DNA of 12,105 bases from JALSHZ01 sp964614535 (GTDB taxonomy: Bacteria > Pseudomonadota > Gammaproteobacteria > UWMA-0217): contig CAZTOZ010000045.1 in the NCBI GenBank assembly GCA_964614535.1, positions 1-12,105 on the forward strand. The letters are read 5' to 3'. Every line of letters begins with the position of its first letter. Positions within the stretch are counted from its first letter, which is position 1. Positions 6,968-12,105 of this stretch are shown one piece after another. Under the pieces are notes generated by a model that did no database searches, was not told the origin of the DNA, and was given only the letters and a program-made list of their open reading frames with translations. The translations under genes and the position numbers were made by a program.

Positions 6968-7531
6968 CACCCTGCCCAACGCGGCCCTGATCTCCGCCAC
7001 TGTCGGCGGCCGGGCCAAATCGACGAAGTTGTCCTCGGCGCCACCGCAGAGCAACAGGATCACCTGCGGCTGGCGCGGCGAGAAGAGTCGCATCCGCCAC
7101 GCCTCGGTGACTTCCATCGGCAGCAGGTCGTCGCCGGCCATCGCCAGCCGGAACCGCCCCGCCGCCGCCAGCCGCAACGGCCTGCCAAGACGCCAGGTGT
7201 AGAGAGTCTGGCCCCGCACCCGCTCGATGGTAAAGCGGTCGGGTGACACCACTTCGGATTGGACGGCAAGATGGTCGATGGCCAGCTCGCAGAACGGTTG
7301 AAAGCGATCGCGGCCGCCATGGATCACCTCTCCCCCCTGAATCACCACCGTCGAACGGCCGGGCGGGATCGTCACTGGCCGGTGCAGCACCAGTGTCATT
7401 CCGTCACCAAGCCGCCGCCACGTCTCCGTAACGGGATGAGGAGAGAAGCCGGCACAGCCCGTCAGCACGACGATCAGCACGATGACGATCGCAAGCGATG
7501 GCCGGCAATGAATCGTGACCCAGGTTTTCAT
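6953..7531 (-). CDS. Uncharacterised lipoprotein
   Basis: A 192-aa predicted lipoprotein with a lipoprotein signal: a short basic start, a hydrophobic stretch at about 13-24, and lipobox LTGC with Cys26. The mature part carries a beta-rich domain with TLVLHRPVTIPPGRSTVVIQGG (47-67), RFQPFCELAI (76-85) and a conserved-looking LLLCGGAEDNFVDLARPPTV (159-178). Cys81 and Cys162 could form a disulfide. I recognise the general pattern from unnamed gammaproteobacterial lipoproteins but know no function. The start at 7531 is preferred to the upstream in-frame ATG at 7594, which would put 21 extra residues before the signal. GGAGG lies 12 nt upstream of 7531, a long spacer (see the two-codon ORF). The gene converges on the diheme lipoprotein gene with 8 bp between stops. 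Confidence 0.8.
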   Translation of the reverse strand: MKTWVTIHCRPSLAIVIVLIVVLTGCAGFSPHPVTETWRRLGDGMTLVLHRPVTIPPGRSTVVIQGGEVIHGGRDRFQPFCELAIDHLAVQSEVVSPDRFTIERVRGQTLYTWRLGRPLRLAAAGRFRLAMAGDDLLPMEVTEAWRMRLFSPRQPQVILLLCGGAEDNFVDLARPPTVAEIRAALGRVASLR

Positions 7532-7548
7532 GGCATTTCGGTTCCTCC
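7528..7548 (-). promoter_or_regulatory. Ribosome binding site with two-codon ORF overlapping the lipoprotein start
   Basis: GGAGG (7548-7544) lies at an ideal 7-nt spacing from an out-of-frame ATG at 7536. That ATG begins ATG-CCA-TGA (Met-Pro-stop), whose TGA overlaps the lipoprotein ATG at 7531. The real start is 12 nt from GGAGG. The arrangement could allow reinitiation or could reduce initiation; alternatively the ribosome simply uses the longer spacer. Confidence 0.45.
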
Positions 7549-7617
7549 ACGCCGCCGCGACGGTGATGACCCCGCTCGGGCAACGGACAGCCACCGCAGC
7601 CCCTCCGCCCGCCTAGC

Positions 7618-7646
7618 GATACCGGTGATACCTGGCATCTTGTCAA
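7618..7646 (-). promoter_or_regulatory. Possible promoter/operator upstream of the lipoprotein gene
   Basis: On the minus strand a perfect -35 hexamer TTGACA lies at 7646-7641. No good -10 follows at 16-18 nt; the nearest candidate is TATCGC at a 19-nt spacer. In the expected -10 area GATACC is repeated directly (7618-7623 and 7627-7632, plus strand), separated by GGT. This could be an operator overlapping a weak promoter. Confidence 0.25.
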
Positions 7647-7689
7647 TATTCCAGACTTATTTTACGAATCAATGCGTTCCGTCGTTTCC

Positions 7690-8820
7690 TCAGCGTTCTT
7701 GCGAAATGTCCGGGCGACTCTTCTCATCGAACAGGGAAAGCTCCTTCCGATAGCCGGCCGCCGCCATCTCCTCGCGAGGAATGAAGCGCAGCGAGGCCGA
7801 ATTGATACAGTAGCGCAGCCCGGTCGGCGCCGGCCCGTCCTTGAAGACATGGCCGAGGTGCGCATCACCGATCCGGCTGCGAACCTCCTGCCGGGGGAAG
7901 ATCATGCTGTAGTCGGTCTTCTGCACGACACTGTCCTCGTATATCGGCCGGGTGAAGCTCGGCCAGCCGGTTCCAGAGCGAAACTTGTCACGAGACGAAA
8001 ACAGCGGTTCACCGGTGGTGATGTCCACATAGATGCCTTCACGCTTTTCGTTCCAGTATTCGTTGTCGAAAGGCCGTTCGGTCGCCTCTTCCTGGGTCAC
8101 CCGGTATTGCAGCGGCGTCAGCATCGCTTTCAATTCGGCATCGGTCGGCTTGCGAAAGCGTGAGGTATCGACGATCGGCCGGTGCAGCTCGTCACCCCAG
8201 ATCTTTTCGAGGTATTGATCGCGCCCCGAACGGTAGCGGTAGAACTTGTAGCGCAGCGGATTCTTTTTGTAGTAGTCCTGGTGGTACGCCTCGGCCGGGT
8301 AGAACTCGCCCGCTGGCAACAGCGCCACACGCAACGGCTCGTCATAGCGCCCGCTGGCCGCCAACGCACGTAATGACGCCTCGGCCAGCTGTTTCTGCTC
8401 CGCATCGTGGTAGAAGACGGCCGGACGGTACTGCGGACCACGATCGACGAACTGCCCTTTGTCGTCGGTGGGGTCGATCTGTCGCCACAGCGCAGTGAGC
8501 AACGTGGAATAGCCGATCCGCTCCGGGTCGTACCACACCTGTACCGCTTCGAGGTGACCAGTGCCACCAGCCGACACCTGCTTGTAACTGGGGTTTTCCA
8601 GATGGCCGCCGGTATAGCCGGAGATCACCTTCACCACGCCGGGCAGCTTCTCGAATCCCGCCTCGACACACCAGAAGCAACCCCCAGCGAACGTCGCCAC
8701 AGCCAACCCCTCGCGAGGAGCGCCCGCGGCGGCATCGTCGGCGGCCCGGTCACCGGCGCTGAGCTGCTGCAACAGTGCGACAACGCCGATCAGCAGGGAC
8801 AACAACAAATACTTTTTCAT
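7690..8820 (-). CDS. msrAB: Bifunctional peptide methionine sulfoxide reductase MsrA/MsrB, exported
   Basis: A 376-aa two-domain enzyme that repairs oxidised methionine. MsrA (about 38-215) reduces the S-epimer and has GGCFWCVE (46-53, catalytic Cys48) and the EAYHQDYY region (177-184). MsrB (about 225-350) reduces the R-epimer and has GTGWPSF (283-289), DAHLGHVF (319-326) and RYCINSASLRF (336-346, catalytic Cys338). An N-terminal hydrophobic segment (about 4-20, then SAG) looks like a signal peptide, placing the enzyme in the periplasm or anchored to the membrane. Only three Cys occur (48, 51, 338). The usual C-terminal resolving Cys of MsrA, the zinc CxxC pairs of many MsrBs and a Cys at the GTGWPSF position are all absent. 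There is no thioredoxin-like domain as in Neisseria PilB. The ATG at 8820 has GGGA upstream. Three 11-bp-spaced repeats lie upstream (8877-8904). Confidence 0.95.
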   Translation of the reverse strand: MKKYLLLSLLIGVVALLQQLSAGDRAADDAAAGAPREGLAVATFAGGCFWCVEAGFEKLPGVVKVISGYTGGHLENPSYKQVSAGGTGHLEAVQVWYDPERIGYSTLLTALWRQIDPTDDKGQFVDRGPQYRPAVFYHDAEQKQLAEASLRALAASGRYDEPLRVALLPAGEFYPAEAYHQDYYKKNPLRYKFYRYRSGRDQYLEKIWGDELHRPIVDTSRFRKPTDAELKAMLTPLQYRVTQEEATERPFDNEYWNEKREGIYVDITTGEPLFSSRDKFRSGTGWPSFTRPIYEDSVVQKTDYSMIFPRQEVRSRIGDAHLGHVFKDGPAPTGLRYCINSASLRFIPREEMAAAGYRKELSLFDEKSRPDISQER

Positions 8821-8876
8821 CGTGATTTCCCGATTGTGGAGATGGCCCGATCATGACGCCACCACCTCCACCGCCC

Positions 8877-8904
8877 TTCACGCAATCCTCACGTTTTTCT
8901 CACG
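8877..8904. promoter_or_regulatory. Three hexamer repeats at exact 11-bp period upstream of msrAB
   Basis: TTCACG (8877-8882), CTCACG (8888-8893) and CTCACG (8899-8904) recur every 11 bp, 57-84 bp upstream of the msrAB start; on the msrAB strand they read CGTGA(A/G). Direct repeats one helical turn apart are typical of OmpR/PhoB-family response regulator sites. No named regulator can be assigned, and no clear promoter boxes are visible beside them. Confidence 0.4.
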
Positions 8905-8996
8905 GGGTGTCGACCACCGCCTGCCCTCGCCTTGCCATGAGGGAGGCCCCACCCAATCGAAACGGCGAAGCCCGGTCGGCGGATGCACTACCAACG

Positions 8997-9031
8997 AAAA
9001 AGCCCCCGTGGCCAATGCGGCCACGAGGGCT
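8997..9031 (-). terminator. Intrinsic terminator of nhaD
   Basis: AGCCCCCGTGGCC (9001-9013) pairs with GGCCACGAGGGCT (9019-9031). This gives a 13-bp stem with one mismatch around an AATGC loop. On the minus strand it ends in a run of five T (9001-8997). It begins 26 nt after the nhaD stop codon: a textbook Rho-independent terminator, separating nhaD from msrAB. Confidence 0.92.
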
Positions 9032-9057
9032 CTCCGATACGCGGCCCGGTCGGGCCG

Positions 9058-10473
9058 TCAGCCGAAATAGCGGCTGTTGATCATCATGTGGACGACGATG
9101 CTGGCGGCATAGCCCAGCGCAATCGCCGGCGCCCATTTCAGGTGCCCGAAGAAGGTGTACTGGCCCCGTGCCTGCCCCATCAGGGCGACGCCGGCGGCCG
9201 AGCCGATCGACAACAACGAGCCACCGACACCGGCGGTCAATGTCACCAGCAGCCACTGTCCGGTGGACATATCGGGGTTCATCGTCAATACCGCGAACAT
9301 CACCGGGATGTTGTCGACGATGGCCGACAGCACGCCGACGGCGATATTGGCGCTGGTGGCGCCCCAGCCGGTGTACATCAACTCGGATGCCATGCTGAGA
9401 TAGCCGATGAAGCCGAGGCCCCCAACACACAGCACCACACCGTAGAAGAACAGCAGGGTGTCCCATTCGGCCCGTGCCACATTGGAAAAGACATCGAAGG
9501 CCACCGGTGATCCCAACTGCCCGGCGTGGTCGGCACTGTCGGGGCCGGCCAACAGATCGCGCGATACGGTCTTCTTGAGGTAGAAACCGAAGAGTTGCAG
9601 ATAGCCCAGCCCGGTCAGCATGCCGATGACCGGCGGCAGATGCAGAAAGTTGTGGAACGACACCGCCGTGGCGATCGTCAACAGAAACAGCACGATGATC
9701 CGCCGCGCCCCACGCCGCATCGGCACCGGTTCCCCCGAGACGTCGGGCTTCACGTTGGGCACGGCAAAATGCATGATCGCCGCCGGCACGAGAAAGTTGA
9801 CCGCGGAGGGAATGAACAACGCAAAGAAGGTCCAGAAATCGACGATCCCCTTCTGCCACACCATCAGCGTCGTGATGTCGCCGAACGGTGAGAATGCCCC
9901 GCCGGCATTGGCACCGACGACGATGTTGATGCAAGCCAGCGTGACGAATCGGGCATTGTCGCCACCCACCGCCAGCACCACGGCACACATCAGCAAGGCG
10001 GTCGTCAGATTGTCCGCCACCGGCGAGATGAAGAAGGCCAGCGTGCCGGTGATCCAGAAGAGAGAGCGAAAGCCGAAACCGCTGCGCACCAGCCAGGCCC
10101 GCAGCGCATCGAACACCCGCCTCTCCTCCATCGCATTGATGTAGCTCATCGCCACCAGCAGAAAGAGCATCAGCTCGGCATATTCGAGCAGGTTGTGACG
10201 CACCGCGTGCTCGGCCTCGTGGGGCATGCCATGCTGCACATACACCCAGCCGATGATGGCCCAGATCAACCCGGCGGCGATGATCACCGGTTTCGACTTG
10301 CGCAGGTGGGTGAACTCCTCCGCCATCACCAGCGCATAGGCGAGCGCAAAGAGGCCGAGCGCCGTGAAGCCGACCCAGTGGCCGGTGAGGTCGAGACGGT
10401 GGGTTTCACCTTCGGCGGCCAGCCCCAACACCGGCCAGCCCATCAGGAACAGCAGTGAGATCAGTGGTTTCAT
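9058..10473 (-). CDS. nhaD: Na+/H+ antiporter NhaD
   Basis: A 471-aa inner-membrane antiporter of the ion transporter (NhaD/ArsB-like) superfamily, exchanging internal Na+ (or Li+) for external H+. An N-terminal hydrophobic stretch ending GLAAEGETH (16-25) resembles the cleaved signal seen in NhaD proteins. A dozen or so membrane segments follow. The two inverted halves each carry an Asp-Asn motif: SPVADNLTTAL (150-160) with FSPFGDITTLMVWQ (194-207), and SAIVDNIPVMF (383-393). The start at 10473 has AAGGA seven bases upstream and directly precedes the signal-like segment; the open frame to 10530 adds 19 residues without a better ribosome site. A strong terminator follows. It diverges from the thioesterase gene. 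NhaD is common in marine and alkaliphilic gammaproteobacteria. Confidence 0.93.
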   Translation of the reverse strand: MKPLISLLFLMGWPVLGLAAEGETHRLDLTGHWVGFTALGLFALAYALVMAEEFTHLRKSKPVIIAAGLIWAIIGWVYVQHGMPHEAEHAVRHNLLEYAELMLFLLVAMSYINAMEERRVFDALRAWLVRSGFGFRSLFWITGTLAFFISPVADNLTTALLMCAVVLAVGGDNARFVTLACINIVVGANAGGAFSPFGDITTLMVWQKGIVDFWTFFALFIPSAVNFLVPAAIMHFAVPNVKPDVSGEPVPMRRGARRIIVLFLLTIATAVSFHNFLHLPPVIGMLTGLGYLQLFGFYLKKTVSRDLLAGPDSADHAGQLGSPVAFDVFSNVARAEWDTLLFFYGVVLCVGGLGFIGYLSMASELMYTGWGATSANIAVGVLSAIVDNIPVMFAVLTMNPDMSTGQWLLVTLTAGVGGSLLSIGSAAGVALMGQARGQYTFFGHLKWAPAIALGYAASIVVHMMINSRYFG

Positions 10474-10580
10474 TGTCTTGTCCTTGCTGAATCGACGGCG
10501 CATGATCGCAAACATCGGGCTGAATGTCATTGCTGCCTGTGCTGAAATTCGCTCTTTTCTCCCCCAATATTCGCCATACG
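10474..10580. promoter_or_regulatory. Divergent promoter region between nhaD and thioesterase
   Basis: A 107-bp gap (50 bp if the thioesterase starts at 10524). It should hold an nhaD promoter, but no consensus hexamer pair is evident on either strand. A weak plus-strand candidate is TTGCTG at 10530-10535 with TCTTTT 17 nt later. Confidence 0.3.
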
Positions 10581-11006
10581 ATGCAAATCCAGGACATCCC
10601 GTTCGTCAGGCTCACCGGCTTGCAGATCAACCCCGAAGGCCGGCTGGTGCAGCCATTCTCCGACGCCGTCGTCAATCACCTCGGGACGATGCATGCCGGT
10701 GTCCAGTTCGCGCTGGCGGAAACCGCCAGCGGCCACTTTCTGCAGCAGCGTTTCGCCACGTTGGCGGATGACGTCATCCCGGTGCTGCGGCGGACCGAGA
10801 TGAAGTACCGCCGACCCGTCACCGCCCCGATCGAGGCTTACGCCTGGGCCGACCCGGCGCAGCTCGCCACGTTTGTCGAAAAACTGGGGAAGAGTGGCCG
10901 CGCGACGGTCGAGATCCGTGTCGAGCTGAGGCTGACCGACGGAACCGTCGTAGCCGATGGAATCTTCGGCTGGTTCGTCACCTACGCCGACGGAAAAAGG
11001 CCCTGA
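10581..11006 (+). CDS. Hotdog-fold thioesterase (DUF4442/YiiD C-terminal-like)
   Basis: A 141-aa cytoplasmic protein with the single-domain hotdog layout. PFVRLTGLQI (7-16) opens the fold, and NHLGTMHAGVQFALAETASG (32-51) is the central helix with the conserved His-Ala-Gly and an acidic Glu47 typical of acyl-CoA/ACP thioesterases of the PaaI/DUF4442 group. MKYRRPV and FGWFVTY cover the later strands. It probably hydrolyses an acyl thioester; the substrate is unknown. The start is uncertain: ATG at 10581 begins six residues before the domain but has no clear ribosome site, whereas ATG at 10524 would add 19 residues and intrude into the nhaD promoter region. The last 29 bp overlap the 3' end of tadA on the other strand. 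Confidence 0.82.
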   Translation: MQIQDIPFVRLTGLQINPEGRLVQPFSDAVVNHLGTMHAGVQFALAETASGHFLQQRFATLADDVIPVLRRTEMKYRRPVTAPIEAYAWADPAQLATFVEKLGKSGRATVEIRVELRLTDGTVVADGIFGWFVTYADGKRP

Positions 11007-11442
11007 GCAGCGCTGCGCTCTCCTCGGCCAGCAAACCACCACCAACCACCACGCGGTGGTTGTGGCGGCGATCACCCAGCACGTCATGCACGCTGCCGGC
11101 CGCGCCGGTACGGGGGTCGCTGGCGGCGAAAACAAGACGTTCGATTCTGGCGTGTATCATCGCGCCGGCGCACATGGTGCAGGGTTCCAGCGTCACGTAT
11201 AACGTGGTGCCGGGGAGACGATAGTTGCCGATCCGCCGCGCCGCCTCGCGCAACGCCACGATCTCCGCATGGGCCGTGGGGTCGTGACTGGCGATGGGGC
11301 GATTGGCGCCCTCGCCCACGACCACACCGTTCCACACCACCACCGCCCCCACCGGCACCTCACCCCCCGCTTCGGCATCACGGGCCAACTGGAGTGCCCG
11401 GCGCATCCAACGCTCGTCGTCTTGAGTGAACCCCGATGTCAC
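10978..11442 (-). CDS. tadA: tRNA-specific adenosine deaminase TadA
   Basis: A 154-aa zinc-dependent deaminase that converts A34 to inosine in tRNA-Arg(ACG), expanding wobble decoding. The cytidine-deaminase zinc signature is complete: HAE at 58-60 (His ligand, catalytic Glu60) and PCTMC at 87-91 (Cys88 and Cys91 ligands). The core EVPVGAVVV, GNYRLPGTTLYVTLEPC and DPRTGAAGSVHDVL follows E. coli TadA almost word for word. I choose the GTG at 11442 because GGGGAGG lies nine bases upstream and the resulting N-terminus (TSGFTQDDERWMRRAL) has nearly the E. coli length. The ATG at 11481 would add 13 residues and has a poorer ribosome site. The C-terminus is very basic (FFRRRR). Convergent with the thioesterase gene, overlapping it by 29 bp. 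Confidence 0.94.
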   Translation of the reverse strand: MTSGFTQDDERWMRRALQLARDAEAGGEVPVGAVVVWNGVVVGEGANRPIASHDPTAHAEIVALREAARRIGNYRLPGTTLYVTLEPCTMCAGAMIHARIERLVFAASDPRTGAAGSVHDVLGDRRHNHRVVVGGGLLAEESAALLRAFFRRRR

Positions 11443-11451
11443 GACCGCCAC

Positions 11452-11458
11452 CCTCCCC
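11452..11458 (-). promoter_or_regulatory. Ribosome binding site supporting the GTG start of tadA
   Basis: GGGGAGG on the minus strand (11458-11452) lies nine bases before the GTG at 11442. It sits inside the longer open frame, which argues that the upstream ATG at 11481 is not the main start. Confidence 0.6.
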
Positions 11459-11507
11459 GGTCGTTTTCGTTTGTTCGCCATTCGGCCACGGCTGCCCCTC
11501 TTCGTCG

Positions 11508-11583
11508 TCGGTACGGCGTATGATAGCCGCTGGCTCGGAAAAAGGGGGCGCAAGGCAGGCGGCGTACCGATTCGAGCCGCTAT
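11508..11583. repeat. Interleaved inverted repeats between AhpD-like gene and tadA
   Basis: TCGGTACG (11508-11515) pairs with CGTACCGA (11563-11570). GATAGC (11522-11527) pairs with GCTATC (11578-11583), and GGCTC (11532-11536) with GAGCC (11574-11578). The sets interleave, so they are alternative structures in the RNA leading to tadA. No terminator with a U-tail is formed, although TTTTT occurs on the minus strand near 11540. Confidence 0.3.
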
Positions 11584-12059
11584 CCAGCGTCGTCCTCGGC
11601 ACCGGGAAGGGGCACCGCCCCCTGCGCCAGTTTCAAACGGGTCCACAGATTCATGTTGATCACAATGGCGGCGATCTCGGCAATGGCTTTTTCGTCGAAA
11701 TGCGCGGCCAGCGCCTCGTGCGCGGCCGGGAAGCCGGCCAGGTTGTAGTCGGTCAACGCCTCGCAATAGGCCAGCGCTGCCTGCTCCGCTTCGGTAAACA
11801 GGGTGCTCTCGCGCCAGCTCGGCAGGTGCGCGATTTTCTCGTCCGCAATCCCCTGGTCCTTCGCCGCCCGCGTATGCAGGATCAGGCAATAGGAACAGGC
11901 GTTTATCTGCGATACCCGCAGGCGCAGCAACTGCGCCAGTTGCCCATCGACGGACAAATCGGCCGTGTAGCCCACCGATTGGGCCATCTGTTTGGCGATT
12001 TCGTGGAATTCGATCAGGTCGGGATCGAAGCGGGTGTTTTCGAAACGGATTTCAGCCAT
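11580..12059 (-). CDS. AhpD-like carboxymuconolactone decarboxylase-family protein
   Basis: A 159-aa soluble, all-helical protein. The AhpD-type redox motif CSYCLILH (55-62) gives a CxxC with a following His (C55, C58, H62), the arrangement used by alkylhydroperoxidase-like members. LRLRVSQINACSYC and the later LTDYNLAGFPAAHEAL, FDEKAIAEIAAIVINMNLWTRLK match the small single-domain family often annotated as alkylhydroperoxidase AhpD core. It probably acts as a peroxide or thiol-disulfide reductase in the cytoplasm; no carboxymuconolactone pathway genes are nearby. The ATG at 12059 has GAGGAG four bases upstream, overlapping the stop codon of the preceding gene. It is 137 bp upstream of tadA on the same strand. 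Confidence 0.88.
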   Translation of the reverse strand: MAEIRFENTRFDPDLIEFHEIAKQMAQSVGYTADLSVDGQLAQLLRLRVSQINACSYCLILHTRAAKDQGIADEKIAHLPSWRESTLFTEAEQAALAYCEALTDYNLAGFPAAHEALAAHFDEKAIAEIAAIVINMNLWTRLKLAQGAVPLPGAEDDAG

Positions 12060-12067
12060 AGGTCTCC

Positions 12068-12105
12068 TCAGGCCTTGCTGTTGAGTTTTTCGGTCAGTGC
12101 GCCAA
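12068..12105 (-). CDS. C-terminal end of an unidentified gene (partial)
   Basis: Only the last eleven codons are visible: they read GALTEKLNSKA and end in TGA (12070-12068). The stop is 8 nt before the AhpD-like ATG and its TGA forms part of that gene's GAGGAG ribosome site, an arrangement typical of coupled genes in an operon. The peptide is too short to identify. Confidence 0.5.
   Translation of the reverse strand, partial: GALTEKLNSKA

Noticed and set aside
8900..9988. 362-codon minus-strand frame overlapping nhaD
   Set aside because: An alternative frame of nhaD that runs through its terminator; low-complexity Arg-rich translation.
10978..11030. Hairpin plus TTTTT at the tadA/thioesterase junction as a tadA terminator
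   Set aside because: The T-run (10996-10992 on the minus strand) lies before the tadA stop codon and the stem is only about five pairs, so it would truncate the gene.
11482..11889. 136-residue N-terminal extension of TadA
   Set aside because: Overlaps the AhpD-like gene out of frame, lacks homology, and TadA is complete without it.
1..12105. CRISPR, transposon, phage, toxin-antitoxin or defence system
   Set aside because: No repeat-spacer arrays, terminal inverted repeats, integrase or transposase motifs, or defence domains were seen; the genes are ordinary chromosomal functions.

Overview
The window looks like an ordinary, GC-rich chromosomal segment from a gammaproteobacterium. The evidence is a full-length RlmG-type 23S rRNA methyltransferase (a family centred on Gammaproteobacteria), a gammaproteobacterial second-type EF-G (FusA2/FusB), and a TadA very close to the E. 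coli enzyme. An NhaD-type Na+/H+ antiporter suggests a marine, saline or alkaline habitat, but this is inference. There are no insertion sequences, phage genes, CRISPR arrays, tRNA or rRNA genes, or toxin-antitoxin pairs that I can see.

Layout. Left block, minus strand (transcribed right to left): an atypical SDR protein (5232-4357), a small membrane protein with a PH-like domain (4283-3720), rlmG (3644-2511), then a 334-bp gene-free, hairpin-rich leader and fusA2 (2176-92). Two stem-loops follow fusA2. Middle block: a diheme MauG/cytochrome c peroxidase-like lipoprotein (5358-6944, plus strand) diverges from the SDR gene. It converges, with 8 bp between stop codons, on an uncharacterised lipoprotein (7531-6953). 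A bifunctional periplasmic MsrAB (8820-7690) lies upstream of that. Right block: nhaD (10473-9058) with a textbook terminator. Divergent from it is a hotdog thioesterase (10581-11006, plus), whose 3' end overlaps tadA (11442-10978, minus). Then come an AhpD-like CxxC protein (12059-11580) and the last codons of an upstream gene running off the right edge.

Functional themes. Translation and RNA modification (fusA2, rlmG, tadA) and envelope redox or oxidative-damage repair (diheme lipoprotein, MsrAB, AhpD-like protein) recur, but the genes lie on both strands in several units, so one coordinated system is not demonstrated. I found no convincing previously undescribed multi-gene system. The most interesting small signals are three hexamers at an exact 11-bp period upstream of msrAB, a MsrAB with only three cysteines, a two-codon ORF overlapping the start of the lipoprotein gene, and the long structured leader of fusA2.
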